A stretch of DNA of 64,000 nt, taken from positions 310,001-374,000 of the forward strand of contig CM061252.1 in NCBI GenBank assembly GCA_022605425.2. The letters are read 5' to 3'. The DNA comes from Hamiltosporidium tvaerminnensis (lineage: Eukaryota; Microsporidia; Dubosqiidae). The stretch's first letter is position 1. Each line of letters starts with the position of its first letter. The notes beneath the pieces were generated by a model, which ran no database searches, was not told the DNA's origin, and was given only the letters and a program-made list of their open reading frames with translations. A program made the position numbers and the translations under genes. Shown here piece after piece: positions 11,771 through 24,000 of this stretch.

Positions 11771-13068
11771 TATTTAATAAAATTCTGGGTTAACAAAATT
11801 TTCTCTTTTCTAAATAATTCTTCCCACCATTTCAACCACTTCTATTTCTTCCTCCAACTCCAACTCTTCATTTGTATTAGTTGATGGTTCCTTTGCTGTG
11901 GTTATGCCATCCAAAATAAGGGGTAAAATATTTTTTGTATTTTCCGTTTTAACATCATCTTCCTCGTTGTCTACTTGCTTTAAAGGGGGTATTAGTTGTT
12001 TATGCATCTCAGCTCGTAAAATAACACTTAATGATGCTCTCTCCCAGCTCTCCTCGGCATTTGGTCCAGACTCAAGTCCTCTTCGTCGATCAAAAGAAAT
12101 TGTTTCGACTGTCTTCTTGAGTACTATGGATTGTATATATGCCTCTACATTCATGGGTATTTGCAGTCTCTTAACATACGTCTTATGGTATTTTGTCACA
12201 ATACCGTCCCAGGTCATCACATAAGGGATTATCTCACCACTACACTTATAAATAAGACCTAACTCATTTGCTAATAGGTCATACTTCCTAAGCTTCTCTG
12301 TTTCAACAATTTGAAGAGAGTCTTGGGATGTGATTCCTACTTCAATGAGGGTTATCCTATTCTGTCTCTTGTCTAAAATAAATATATCTGGTCTGTTATA
12401 CCGAATCTTGACATCAGTTTTTATTCTGGTGTCCACTCTTATCTCTGCATATTCGTTATCAAGAATTTCTTGAACTAAGTGGCTTCTAATTTGTTTCGAA
12501 GACTTAAACTTATATTTCTTCAGCAAGAGTAAATGTATACATCGTACCACTTCATTATGTCGTCTAGTATAGTCATGACCAAGCATTTTTTCACATCTCG
12601 TTTTTAAGTGATCAACTGTTTTCCTAGACTAGTTGCAGTGTTGACACATACCTTCTGCACCCCAGAATACATTTCTATCCTGGATATAACAGAACACTGC
12701 TTCATCACGTGGTCTTACACTTCCTTTCTTTAACCATCTTGAGGAGTCATTTACACTTACCAGCTCGTTATTTCTAGCGCTATATAACTTTGAATGTAGT
12801 TTTCGGTTTTTGATTTCGTTATATAGGTTAGCATGTTGAGCTTCTTCCAATTTCTTTTTTGTGACTTCCTCTTCCAACCCGTATTTTATTTTTAAAAAGT
12901 TTTTAATTAGTGAAAGGTGGGTTTTATTATTATTCTCAACCTTTAGGATTGCTGCTCTTCTGGTCGATGTATATTTATGTTTTTCCAGACAATCCAAGAG
13001 TTGCAAAAGCATATGTTCGCTTTTGAACTCGACACTATGTAAACCTCTTCCAAGTTCTTTACGTGGAA
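11771..13068 (-). mobile_element. LINE copy L3, 5'-truncated, best preserved 3' part
   Basis: Minus-strand LINE remnant covering only the C-terminal third. It reads from LPRKELGRGLHSVEF through the zinc-knuckle start MCQHC and the endonuclease core RPDIFILDKRQN / LIEVGITSQDS to an acidic tail at 11810. The frame is continuous except for one TAG at 12629-12631, just after MCQHCN. Unlike L1 and L2 it has no frameshift at the knuckle, so it comes from a healthier or different source element. The 3' end, near 11771, carries the same TTAACCCAGAATTTTATTAAATAA ending (split here across the strand). 5' truncation is typical of LINE insertion. Confidence 0.85.
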
Positions 13069-13359
13069 GGTAATTTATATAAAATAAATAAAGACCAGTA
13101 TTACTTATCAAAACTACCAGTAACCTGTATAAATAAATTAATAAAAAGATATATTTTCTAATCATATAAGCCAAAATATAATTTATTCTTTTAAAAAAAA
13201 ATATGAAGAAAATACAAATAATTAAAAATACTAATAAAAGAAATTTAAAGACCAAAATTATATTCTAATTTTTTTAAGTAAAAAATAAAAGAAGAAATAT
13301 TAATATAAAGTTTCATACACATTTATTTAAAATAAATTAATTTTTTTAATTTAATTAAT

Positions 13360-13530
13360 TTGAGGTGGAAGAAAATATATAAAAATGGTAAAAAAATATA
13401 TAAAAATAGTAAAAAATATTTTAACCAAGAATTTTATTAAATAAAGTATTTAAGAGGTGGAAGAAAATATATAAAAATGGTAAAAAAAATATTTTAACCA
13501 AGAATTTTATTAAATAAAGTATTTAATTAA
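13360..13530 (+). repeat. Two tandem fragments of the LINE 3' end
   Basis: Two consecutive copies of the last 70-80 bases of the LINE (GAGGTGGAAGAAAATATATA, then AATGGTAAA and TTTTAACCAAGAATTTTATT) begin near 13360 and 13450. Each ends in AATAAAGTATTTAA. They directly precede the near full-length LINE L2 in the same orientation. They could be extremely 5'-truncated insertions into one preferred site, or a tandem duplication of one such fragment. Confidence 0.75.
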
Positions 13531-13544
13531 TTTAAATACATTTT

Positions 13545-13556
13545 ATATTCTACGAC
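13545..13556 (+). repeat. Target-site duplication of LINE L2, left copy
   Basis: ATATTCTACGAC here is repeated exactly at 17386-17397, immediately after the 3' end of L2. The pair brackets the whole element, as expected for a retrotransposition target-site duplication. Confidence 0.75.
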
Positions 13557-16500
13557 ATAACAAAAAAAATGGGTAGAAAGAAAAATGTTAGCAGCGAAAT
13601 ATCGAAAAATACCAAAATAAAGGCTGCAAACGACGCTGATGAGGTGAAGAGGAGTGATAGTGAGGTACAAAAATGTAAGCTACACCCACCGGCGATTTCC
13701 CTACCTTCCTCCTCCTACACAATAATAACACCTCCACCACCAAGCCAAACATGCAGTAAAATGCAAAATAGTGGGCTTGACACCTTACCTTCGCCTAATA
13801 CACCAGTTCCCTCTTCGGTTGAAGTCTCTGCGTGCGAGCCATCGTACGACATGACAAGCCCCTGTACTCTAGCTATTCCGGAAGGTAACAGGCTAATGGC
13901 ATTGCGGACGATATTCGATTCTGTGACAGCCGACCCGAAGGAATAGCCTCGAATTGTTTTTTTTGCTGTACAGACAAGGTTTGAAAGAATGCCAAGAAAT
14001 GGCTGGACAGAGCTTCACAGGTACTATAATGAGAAATTCGGCTGCACTGAAACTCTCGAAGTGTTAAAAAAATTGGCACAAAGTGAGATGGGAATGGAAG
14101 TAAAATCAGAAGAGAATGGAGAGCGACGTAGAATCGCCACTTGTCTCGCTGATACATGCACCCTGACTGACACCACGGAGTTCATAAACCTGAGAGATAA
14201 ATTTTTGAGTAAAATCAAAGAAATCTCGGAGAGGAAATTGGAAAAGTGGTGGTCCGAACTCGAAAGCTTCCAAGTGAATTGGTTGACAGTAAAGTTTAGG
14301 ACCTTATAAATCGAATTATTGGTGAGTATGCTGAATCTTATGTGCCGATGACGATAACTGCAGTGGCACGGATAATCCAGGCAGCCCAGGTATGCTATGA
14401 CGAGGCAACACGCAAAGAAAAGCCTAGATACGCTTGGAAGAAAAACATAGAAATTAAAATTTCTAAGTTAGTTCTTTCCAAAATTCTTCTCGAGAAGGCT
14501 CGTAAGCAGAAAAAGCTCTCCACCTCGGAAACGAAGAGCCTTAAGAAAATCATGCGAGAGTTTAATTTAAACTTGAGCAGCGTAACCGATCTTTCTGAGG
14601 TTTTAGTTAAGAAGAATGAGTCTTTGAATGTTTACGAGAAAAATACGATGTATGAAAGTAGGAAGCGATTCCGAAAAGAGAATCGTATGTTTGAGTTTTT
14701 CAAAGGTCAATTTTAACCTGGGTTATCTGAGCGTTTAGAATCCGAGCATTTGGTTAGCCGTGATGAAATTGTGAGTTTTTGGTCTACAATTTAGAACAAA
14801 AATGATGACACAGTCACGTACGATGATTATTTGATTCCATTTGTATCAGATAATCATCCGACCACGTTTCCTTCACTTGATGAATTTGCATAGATCATTA
14901 ATTGGCTCCCCAATTGGAAAGCTGCTGGAATTGATGGTATTTACAATTTTTTTATTTTGAAACTTACAACTCTTCACAAATATATTTATGATATTGTGAA
15001 AGTTATATGTTTAGAAGGAACACCTCAAGCTGATTGGTTTTACTGCAGACTTAACTATTTGATACCCAAAGGAATTCCACAAAGAGGCACGGACTACAAG
15101 CCAATCACTTGTATGTCCAACCTCTATAAGTTAACGATCCAGTGTGTAACGAAGGTCATTCAACTTGAAGTGGAAAGGCGAGGGTTGCTTGCAGAGAACC
15201 AATTAGGGGCGGTAAGAGGTGTGCTGGGAGCGAAAGAGCATGCTTTACTGAATATTGCCTTAAATTAGAGTGCGGAAACAATCAAAATGCAACATGGATT
15301 GATGTTAAAAAAGCTTATGATTCAATAGATCATGCTTATTTAACTCAATGCATTGAAAACCTTAATTTACCTAATTGGATCGTGAAATTTATCAAGGTAA
15401 TTATATCAAAATGGAAAATTGATATATCAGTAGGGCCTGAAAAAATCATGAGCAAGAAGATTGATAGAGGGATTTTGCAAGGAGATAGTTTGTCACCATT
15501 GTTGTTTGTGTTGTGTATGGATCCATTAAGCCGAAAGCTTAATGAAAAATACACAGAAGTCACAGTACAAACAGATTAAGAATCCTATTCTACTAATCAT
15601 CTCTTGTTTATTGATGATCTTAAGCTCCTTGCAAAAGACAGCTCCACATTGAGTGCTATGACAGGCGAGGCAAAGGAATTTTTAGAGGTGATTGGCTTAG
15701 AGATTAACAAAGAGAAGTCAGCCACAAATGATACGTGTTGTGAAGATACTGCTACTCTTCTAGAAGGTGTTAGTGTTTACAAATATTTAGGAATAATAGA
15801 AGATAGCAGAGGAATCCCAACACGTAGCTCATTTGAAGAAGTACGGAGCAAACTTATATCAAGAGTTGAAAGACTTTGTCACACTAGATTAAATGCAAAA
15901 AAGATATTTTCTGCAATCAATCAACATGCGATATCGTTAATCAACTACCACATAGAGTACTTCGACTTGAACCGGCTGACTTCTCTAAGTTAGATGATGC
16001 AGTGTTTTCGGTGTTGATGAAGAATAAGATACATCTCCGCCTAGGATGTAAAGAGCGTTTGTATCTTCCTAGAACAGAACTTGGAAGAGGCCTACATAGT
16101 GTTGAGTTGCGAAGCGAACATATGCTTCTGCAACTCTTGGATTGTCTCGAAAAAAGTAAAGAAATATCAACTAGACGAGCAGCAATCCTCAAGGTGGAGA
16201 ATAATAATAAAACCCATCTTGCACTAATAAAAGGCTTCTTAAAAGTAAAGTACAGGTTGGTAGAAGAAGTCACTAAGAAAAGTTTAGAAGAAGCTCAACT
16301 TGCAAAACTATATAACGAAATAGAAAAACGAAAACTCCATTCAAAGTTATATAATGCAAGAAAAAATGAGCTTGTGACTGTTAGTGACTCTTCAAGATGG
16401 CTAAAGAGAGGAAATATTATGCCACGAAATGAAGCTGTGTTCTGCTATATCCAGGATAGAAATGTATTCTGGTGAGCAGATGGTATGTGTCACACTGCGG

Positions 16501-17385
16501 GAAGTCTGGTAAGACTGTAGATCATCTGGCAACCCGATGTGAAAAAATGCTAAGCCATAACTACACCAGACGGCATAATGAAGTGGTTAGATGCCTACAC
16601 TTGATTCTCTTAAATAGATATAAGTTTAAGTCTTCAAAACGAATAAGGAGTCACTCAGTTCAAGAAATTCTTGATAATGAGTACTGCAGAGATAAGAGTG
16701 GACACCAGAATTAAAAACTGATGTTAAAATTCGGAATAACAGACCCGACATATTTATTTTAGATAAGAAGAAGAATAAGATAACACTCATTGAAGTAGGA
16801 ATCACTTCCCAAGATTCCCTTAAAATAGTTTAAACTGAAAAACTTAGGAAGTATGACCTGCTAGCCAATGAGTTGGGTCTTATTTATAAGTGTAGTGTTG
16901 AGATAATTCCCTTATGTGATGACCTGAGACGGTATTGTGACAAAATACCATAAATCTTAATCTTAAAAGACTAGAAATACCCATGAATGTAGAGGCATAC
17001 TATTACAATGCTATAGTACTTCAAGAAGACAGTCGAAACTATTTCCTTTGATCGACGAAGAGTACTTGAGTCAGGACTAAATGCCGAAGAGAGCTGGGCG
17101 AGAGCTTCAATGGGTGTTATTATGAGAGCAAAGATGCATGAGGAACCAATACCCCCTTTAAACGAAGCGAAGAGAGAGGAAGATGGTGCTAAAAACTTTT
17201 AAACCGAAAAATAATAGCACCCCTTATTTCACAAGGAGGAACCACTTTAGAGGAACCGACCAATAACAAAAATGAAGAGTCGGATTTAGAAGAAGAGACA
17301 AAAGTGGTTAAAGAGGTAGAAGAAAACATATAAAAATGGTACAAATATTTTAACCCAGAATTTTATTAAATAAAATAACAAAAAA
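13557..17385 (+). mobile_element. LINE copy L2, near full length, disabled, flanked by target-site duplication
   Basis: About 3.8 kb. The putative protein start is ATG at 13569 (MGRKKNVSS), followed by a Pro/Ser-rich region. From about 14110 onward it is nearly identical to L1: the same RT motifs (DVKKAYDS, ILQGDSLSPLLF, FIDDLKLLA) and the same knuckle and endonuclease region. It shares L1's TAG after SFWSTI, TAG after DEFA, TAA after VQTD, the frameshift before TWIDVKK, and the knuckle frameshift. It adds its own lesions: a TGA at about 16473 and several indels in the endonuclease. The first 550 bases differ strongly from L1 and instead resemble the old copy at 47.2 kb. Confidence 0.85.
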
Positions 17386-17397
17386 ATATTCTACGAC
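17386..17397 (+). repeat. Target-site duplication of LINE L2, right copy
   Basis: Exact repeat of 13545-13556, directly following the poly-A-like end of L2 (AAATAACAAAAAAAT). Confidence 0.75.
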
Positions 17398-17811
17398 TAA
17401 CTAGTAAATATTACAGTTAGAGCGAGGTAAATATTTTTGAAATAGGTTTTATTAATTTAAAAAATATAATTTACTTACTAGAAATATTTTAAATAAAGAT
17501 TAATAAATCATTATATATTACTTTTATTAATTGAAAAATATAATTTACTTACTAGAAATATTTTAAATAAAGATTAATAAATTTATAAAAAATTTAAAAA
17601 TACTTTCATATTTATTCCCTAGAAATATTTAAAAGATTAAAACATAATTTTAATTTAAACTGATTTTTCTACTTTTTAAACACAATTATTTATTTATTCT
17701 CTTGAAATATTTATACAATTAAAACATATTTTTAATTTAAACTGTTTTTATTAATTTAAATAAACATTTCTCACATCTACGATTATTAAAATTCTAAAAA
17801 GTAAAAATGTA
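17398..17811. repeat. Degenerate AT-rich tandem repeats downstream of the CSE1-like gene
   Basis: A unit of about 75 bases with core TTTACTTACTAGAAATATTT is present twice at about 17450-17590. A second pair of diverged units (around TTAAAACATA-TTTTAATTTAAACTG) occupies 17590-17770. The block fills the gap between the LINE and the stop codon of the minus-strand gene. No coding frame seen. Confidence 0.65.
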
Positions 17812-20022
17812 CTACAATTCATATTCTTCTACAACACATATCATAACACCAGGTAAATCACTATTTTCATTACATCTACCAATAATATTTAAACAATCTG
17901 TTTTAAGAGTAGAACCTATATCATAAATATCAACCACATCTTTTAATACATTTCTAACAATTCCACAAATATGTTGATCAACAGGTCTATTATTAATTTG
18001 ACTAACAAATTCATGTAGAATTGATATAAAAGTATTTTTAGTGATAATATTTTTTTTATAAATTTTATATGCCAAAACAGTTTTATATTCTATGTCTGCT
18101 CTTGCTAAATCACACCATTCCAAACAATTTGGAATTTGTGTTCTGTATAAAATAAAAAATGCAGAATACAAACTGTTGGTCTCTAAAAGAAATTTAACTA
18201 AACTTTCTATAAAATTTTTATCAATCATTTTATCATCATAAAGTGCTACACAAAGAACAGAAAGACTAAATATTAATTCTTTAGAAAGCCATAACTGTTT
18301 CTGACAAACCAAATCAACCAAATATGTCAATTTTTTTTTAGATCGACGTATCAAAATACTTAAAAGACAAAAAGTCATAGAATACAATTCTGTTACTTCC
18401 TTACTCAATATTTTTTGACAAAAAAGTTGTATTTCATCATAAAAAAATATTCCTCGTATCAAAAATAAACCAATCAAATCAAATAAATTAAAATATGCCG
18501 TATAACTCCCTACATTCAACATATTTTTTTCCAATTTTTCAATTAAAAAAATTAAATAATTTTTTGTACAAAAATACGGTATTTTATAAACGTAGTATAG
18601 TTGTAATAAAAATTCACACGAAAATTCTTCATCTAAATTTTCTAATTTATTTTCTACAACATTTATTACACCTGGATTACTTAAATAAATTTTATTTTCT
18701 TGATTTATAAATCTATCTTTTCCATTTTTTAAATATTTTGTTAAAAACAAAATACAAAAATAATAAGTAAAAGAAGAATTTAAATGTTTCAAAACCGAAG
18801 ATAAATCTAATATTTCATAATTTTCAATTAAAAGTAAATATCTTAAACAAGTAACAACTAAAGGAGAATTATCTGATGTATTTCCATTTAGTAAAGAATA
18901 TATTGTATTATTTAAATTACCTGTATATTTAGACATTACCATACAAAGAAAAATATCTCTTTCTTGTTTTAAAGGATCTTTTTCTAAATTTAAACTTTTT
19001 AAAAATGGAATTATAAATTCATCTTTAAGAAATAATGTCATACAAGTACAAATATCAAATATTACAGATCTAAAACTATCTTGTTTTAAAACTTGAACAC
19101 TTCTAATATAAGAAATTGGATCTTCATATAATACAGTCATTTCTTTTTTACTCATAATTGCACCAACAGAAATTACATAAATAATTTGTTGTAAATTTTT
19201 TCTTAAAACATGAATTTGTCTTCTTTTAATTAGAAGAAGTATCAAATTATATTGATTGTATTCATAAGAATGTGTATTATTTAAAAGAACTTCTAAAAGA
19301 GTTTCTATATTTATGCAATCAGCATATTTTAAAATAAAAATTTTAAAAATGTCGCATAAACGAGATTGGTAGATCTCAGAATGAAACAAAATAAAAAAAG
19401 TATTAAAAAATTTTTCAGAATTTTCTTCAAAGAAAGGATGAATGTCTTGAAAAACGAGTGAATAAAATATATCAAGACTTGGAATAACAATATCAGGATC
19501 ATTTGATAATTTAGCAATTAAAAGATTAAAAATAGCACCTTTGAAAAGAGTAACAGTTCTTATAATTTCAGAATATAAATCATCACTTCTTGAAAGAACT
19601 TCATATTTTTTAAATATGGCACGAAGTGCCTTTAAACACCGTCTAAATTTTATATCTTTTAAAGGATGAATAGAAAGCTGTTCAATCAAAAGAAATGCAA
19701 AATTCTTATTTAAAAATTCTTTTTTAGACAAAAATTCTAAATAGGAACAAAGAATATTAAAATTTACATCGTTAGCTATTGCAACACAACAATAAAGAGT
19801 ATCTTGAAGAGGAAGTACTACACTTACAACTTTAGATTGTTGATTTGTAGTCAACCAAATAGAAGTAATATTTTTAATATATACGTATGCTAACGTACAA
19901 TTCTCTTTTAATAGTGTTTTTAATTCTTCTTGTCCATTGCTTGTGCTAATTAATTTTTCTAATTCGTTTTCTGCATCAATTTTTTTTGATGGAATAAGCA
20001 AATCATTTAAAAGTTTTTCCAT
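17812..20022 (-). CDS. CSE1: Exportin-2 / CSE1-like karyopherin
   Basis: A 736-residue all-helical protein. Family hallmarks: an importin-beta N-terminal-like AYVYIKNITSIW (residues 45-56, compare the usual A.VY.KN), FKKYEVLSRSDDLYSEI (137-153, like the CSE1 'RSDEL' segment), YSLVFQDIHPFFEEN (187-201, closely matching the CSE1 'YSLNFQDLPEFFEDN' stretch), and YEDPISYIRS (299-308, equivalent to the CSE1 'EDNPEEYIRRD' loop). CSE1 exports importin-alpha from the nucleus with RanGTP. At 736 residues it is much shorter than the usual 950-970, with loss mainly at the C-terminus, typical of reduced microsporidian proteins. The start is fixed by a CCC motif 2 bases upstream. Single exon; no operon-like neighbour. 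Confidence 0.82.
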   Translation of the reverse strand: MEKLLNDLLIPSKKIDAENELEKLISTSNGQEELKTLLKENCTLAYVYIKNITSIWLTTNQQSKVVSVVLPLQDTLYCCVAIANDVNFNILCSYLEFLSKKEFLNKNFAFLLIEQLSIHPLKDIKFRRCLKALRAIFKKYEVLSRSDDLYSEIIRTVTLFKGAIFNLLIAKLSNDPDIVIPSLDIFYSLVFQDIHPFFEENSEKFFNTFFILFHSEIYQSRLCDIFKIFILKYADCINIETLLEVLLNNTHSYEYNQYNLILLLIKRRQIHVLRKNLQQIIYVISVGAIMSKKEMTVLYEDPISYIRSVQVLKQDSFRSVIFDICTCMTLFLKDEFIIPFLKSLNLEKDPLKQERDIFLCMVMSKYTGNLNNTIYSLLNGNTSDNSPLVVTCLRYLLLIENYEILDLSSVLKHLNSSFTYYFCILFLTKYLKNGKDRFINQENKIYLSNPGVINVVENKLENLDEEFSCEFLLQLYYVYKIPYFCTKNYLIFLIEKLEKNMLNVGSYTAYFNLFDLIGLFLIRGIFFYDEIQLFCQKILSKEVTELYSMTFCLLSILIRRSKKKLTYLVDLVCQKQLWLSKELIFSLSVLCVALYDDKMIDKNFIESLVKFLLETNSLYSAFFILYRTQIPNCLEWCDLARADIEYKTVLAYKIYKKNIITKNTFISILHEFVSQINNRPVDQHICGIVRNVLKDVVDIYDIGSTLKTDCLNIIGRCNENSDLPGVMICVVEEYEL

Positions 20023-20024
20023 AA

Positions 20025-20027
20025 GGG
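20025..20027 (-). promoter_or_regulatory. CCC start motif of the CSE1-like gene
   Basis: Upstream of the ATG the minus strand reads AAACCCTTATGG, putting CCC 2 bases from the start codon. This is the known microsporidian CCC motif associated with very short 5' leaders, and it decides the start. Confidence 0.8.
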
Positions 20028-20084
20028 TTTAAGAATTGTTGTTTATAACAAAAAAACTGTAAAATTTCTTTTAAATAATTAAAA

Positions 20085-20265
20085 GGGGTATATTAGAGGG
20101 TTTTAAAGTATGTTAAAGGGTACTAAAGATTCAAAGGGTATTAAAAGGTATTAGAGGATATTAGAGGATATTAGAGATATTAGAGTGTATTAAAGAATTT
20201 TAAAGGGTATTAGGGGATGTTAAAGAATTTTAAATGTTATTAGAGGATGTTAGGAATATTAAAAG
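20085..20265 (+). repeat. Minisatellite of TATTAGAGGA-type units
   Basis: Imperfect tandem repetition of 10-20-base units built from TATTAGAGGATATTAGAG, GGGTATTAAAAGG and GATGTTAAAGAATTTTAAA. The array lies 60 bases upstream of the CSE1-like start codon and abuts the 0.7-kb repeat at 20291. The strands are G/A-rich versus C/T-rich. No coding capacity. Confidence 0.75.
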
Positions 20266-20290
20266 AAATAAATACGTATTCATTTAGAAG

Positions 20291-21003
20291 TATCAAATCT
20301 GTTTAAAACAGTGGCAAGTGTTATATTTGTTTTTATGACATTAACACAGTTCTAGGTTTAACATAAAAGACTGCTACCCCAACACTCCATCGCTAACCCC
20401 TGCGATACCTACGTCCCAAAGCCTTTCATCTAATAGGTGTGTAGAACCTAAATAATAGGCGAGGCAGTTGCCCGGAGTTCGTTAATGTCCGTTGAATAGA
20501 GTGTGATCGAAGGCCAAAGCCTCCCCCCTGGGCTCCCCCAAGACTATGCAGCATTCCCTCTTTACTCTACACATTCTGAACCCAATAAACTTCTAGCTAA
20601 GATATATTTCAGCGATTCACATGAGATATACCTAGACAGTGCAATGTCATACCAACAGGTATAGCCTGCTATTTGCCTCTCCTGGCTTTTAATAGTTTTA
20701 ATTTTTATATCACCCATGCGCTAAGTCTTCATACCTGAATGAGCAAGGCTAGTTTTCCATGCTTTTACATGGCAATTACCTAAAATTTCAGCTGCGTTCT
20801 ACAATCTGGTTACATAAAACTACAAATAAATTTGTCGAAAAAGTTTCTCCGTTTCTAGACCCCTCCTCCTCATAACCACCCCCATGGAACAACCGAAGAT
20901 GTAGCGTGGTTTTATTCCCACCAAAAATCCAAACAATGATCTCACACCATCTTCCCACACTTATTGCCAAGCAGAAAGTTTTTGATGTGATTATCCTCCC
21001 TCC
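20291..21003 (+). repeat. 0.7-kb dispersed repeat, copy 3
   Basis: Well-preserved 713-base copy: TATCAAATCTGTTTAAAACA at the start, GATTATCCTCCCTCC at the end, with the conserved GTGATCGAAGGCC and TTCTAGCTAAGATATA blocks. It begins about 270 bases upstream of the CSE1-like gene. Short frames inside it are not conserved in other copies. Confidence 0.85.
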
Positions 21004-24000
21004 ACATAATATATTATAAATAATACAAATATTTTTAATTTAAACAAGAACCTAAATATTCTGTATACAAATATTTTTGAAAAAACGAAATTTGAAACCT
21101 TAAAATAAGAAAAAAACTGGTAATTTTAATATAATTTATTTAGAGTTTATTATTAAAATGGCAAAACATATTTAAATTATAATTTTGTAAAAATTTTTGG
21201 TATTTACAAGATGAATTCGAAACTGTATGTGTTTATAAGAATCAGCCTTTGAAATATTATGGATTGAGAGATAAGTTTAAAAACCATAGAATAATTTATA
21301 AGAATCAGTCTTTGTAATATTATGGATTGAGGGATAAGTTTAAAAACCATAGAATATATAATGTGGCCTTTTATACGACTTTCTATACCCTGCCACTCCA
21401 ATATCCCAAGATTAGAATAAAATATTAAAAGCATTCATACTTATAGTATCACCTCTCTATTTTTTCTATCTGTTAAGTTTCACCAACGAAAAACGGTAAA
21501 ATTTAGCAGATTTTTCACAAATTAGATCATGTTAAGTCAGAAAAATTTAAATTTATGCTTTTTGGCGGAAAAGACTGGTTGGATGTATAAAAAAATGCAA
21601 TAAAACAAAAATATGAAAATCAAATCTAAAAAAAGCAAATAAGAATTATGAAATTAAGAAACGTAAAATTAAAAGAAAAAAATTTTAAAAAAAAATATAA
21701 ATAGGAAGAATTAATAGAAAATTTTTTGTTTTTATTTCTTTTATATTTCGGTGTTCTATATCATTCTTATTTTTTAACGTTTCTGTGGATGAATCTTTTA
21801 TTTTTTAATCTAAAAAAAATATTAGAAAAATATAAAAAAAGTCTTATACTACTAAAATAAACTTATAAAATCATAGAAACGCCTTAAAATTATTTTATGT
21901 TTATATTTATTATGATTTTTATTCAAATATATTTAGTTTAAAAAAAAAGTATAAAAGGGAAATTTGAAGACGAACTATATATCATATTTTTTATTTTCAG
22001 CATATATTTCTTCTTAAATTCGTTATAATAAGAACATTTTGGATTTCATGAGAGTTAAGATATAAAATTTTTAACATCTTGCTATTCAGAAAACTTATTA
22101 AAATATATTTTCATTTCATAGCATATTTATAAAGATAATTTCGTCTGTTAGATATTATATAATCAAAATACTTTTAATAAGACTTATTAGCCTAAATTTA
22201 AAATTTTTTCAATTGTATCTGGGTTGCTGTTTGCAATCAGTGGTTCCTCTGGGAATAAAAATAATTCATGCGACGATTGCGATTATAATTAAGATATATG
22301 GTTCTTCTTATATCTAATATTATATTCATTTTATAACAGCTACGTCTAATCGAAGATTCGAGATGTGGTCATTAAATCCATTTGAAAATGTCAAAACATA
22401 AAAATGAATGTATTAGAGGCTGTGAAAATAGTAATATAATATAAATCATAGAACTAATAATAAAATATATACTTTCTCCATATTGTTTTTAGGAGTTTTT
22501 TACAACCTTTTTTTTAGTAGTCGTTTCACCTTTTTTTTATTTGTTCATACGCATTTAGATTTCAGGGCCTTATGAATGTCTATATTAAGCCTCTTATGAA
22601 TTATATTAAACGTTGGTTAAAAGGACTTTTCCAATATCGGTATGGCCTTTTATAGCGCACTAAGAATCCATATTTATATTCCAATGAGTTTTGTATCGAA
22701 TAGGCTCTTTGTTTTTCTATTTAAATAGCCGTATAAATTTAGTTATACGTCTATGAAGTTTAGAAACCTAAGAAGTTTATAATTATGCTTTGAATAGCGT
22801 CGCTGAAATACGCCATTCATAATAATCTATTCATTGTATATTTTCATTCATTTCATTTGATTGTGTTGAATTGTATTCAGGCTTTATATTGAAACATTAT
22901 TTCAGATTTTTTTTTTGAAAAAAGCCATTAAAACTCGTAATGAACTGCCATACAATTTCTTATGTAAAATACCCATTATATTTTTCCAGGATAGTCTAAA
23001 ACATATTCCGCATTATAAATAACTAAATATTCTTCGTTTAAAATTTAAACATAGCTCTCAAAAAGTATTCTCGGAATTTTTATGGCACCGATGATAGTTA
23101 ACAATGGCAAAGAATAAAAAATTTCTAAATTTTTTTTAAATTGTTGAAACTACTTAATGGTTCACAGAAGAGATATATTTGCATATTGTAATCTTTCTAG
23201 AATCGATTTTGTCTCTAATGCCACGATTAGAAGGTTAAAATTAAAATTAATTTAAAAAATATTAAAAAAAATCATGAGCTATTTTACCATCAGATTATAA
23301 CTTATATTCTACAGGAGATATTTGCAAATCATTCAAATTTAAACCAATTTATTTGCGGTAAAACCTTTAAATATTTTAAATGTGGTATCTTTTAGCATAC
23401 TTCAAAAAAATATTGTGAAAAAAAAAATATTACGACAAGAAAGAAGCTGTAAATGAAAGGCAATCAGAAAAATATATTTTTTACAATATAGAAATTTTAA
23501 ATGAATTGTTTTCATTTAATTTAAAGATTTGTTTAAGTTCATTTCTAATTATATCAGATTTTTAGAAGGTAACATAACTTGCAATTAAGTAATGGTTTTG
23601 TTCGAATTTTATTTTGACTTTATGTTATTTATTTTGATTCTATAACAAATCAAACAATAGATTGAACTGTGGAGTTCTTTTTTTGCATTAAATTTTTAAA
23701 AAAACTTTGCAAAGAAATATTACAAAACATTAATAAAGAATCTTCTTTATTCAAGTTTACGAAAAATTGTATTTTAGTAAAACACTATCATATACTTCCT
23801 CTAAAGATATGATTTCACAAAAAATGTTCTTGAAAGTATTTGAGGAAATCGATCTGAAGATATAAGTATATAGAATAATTCGAGTCGACTTGATGTTTTA
23901 ATATCTTATAATTAGTCAAATATAGATACATTTAATACATAATTTAAAAATCCTTATCTAATATGGCATGTATTTACCAAAAAAATCATGCTTTCTATAT

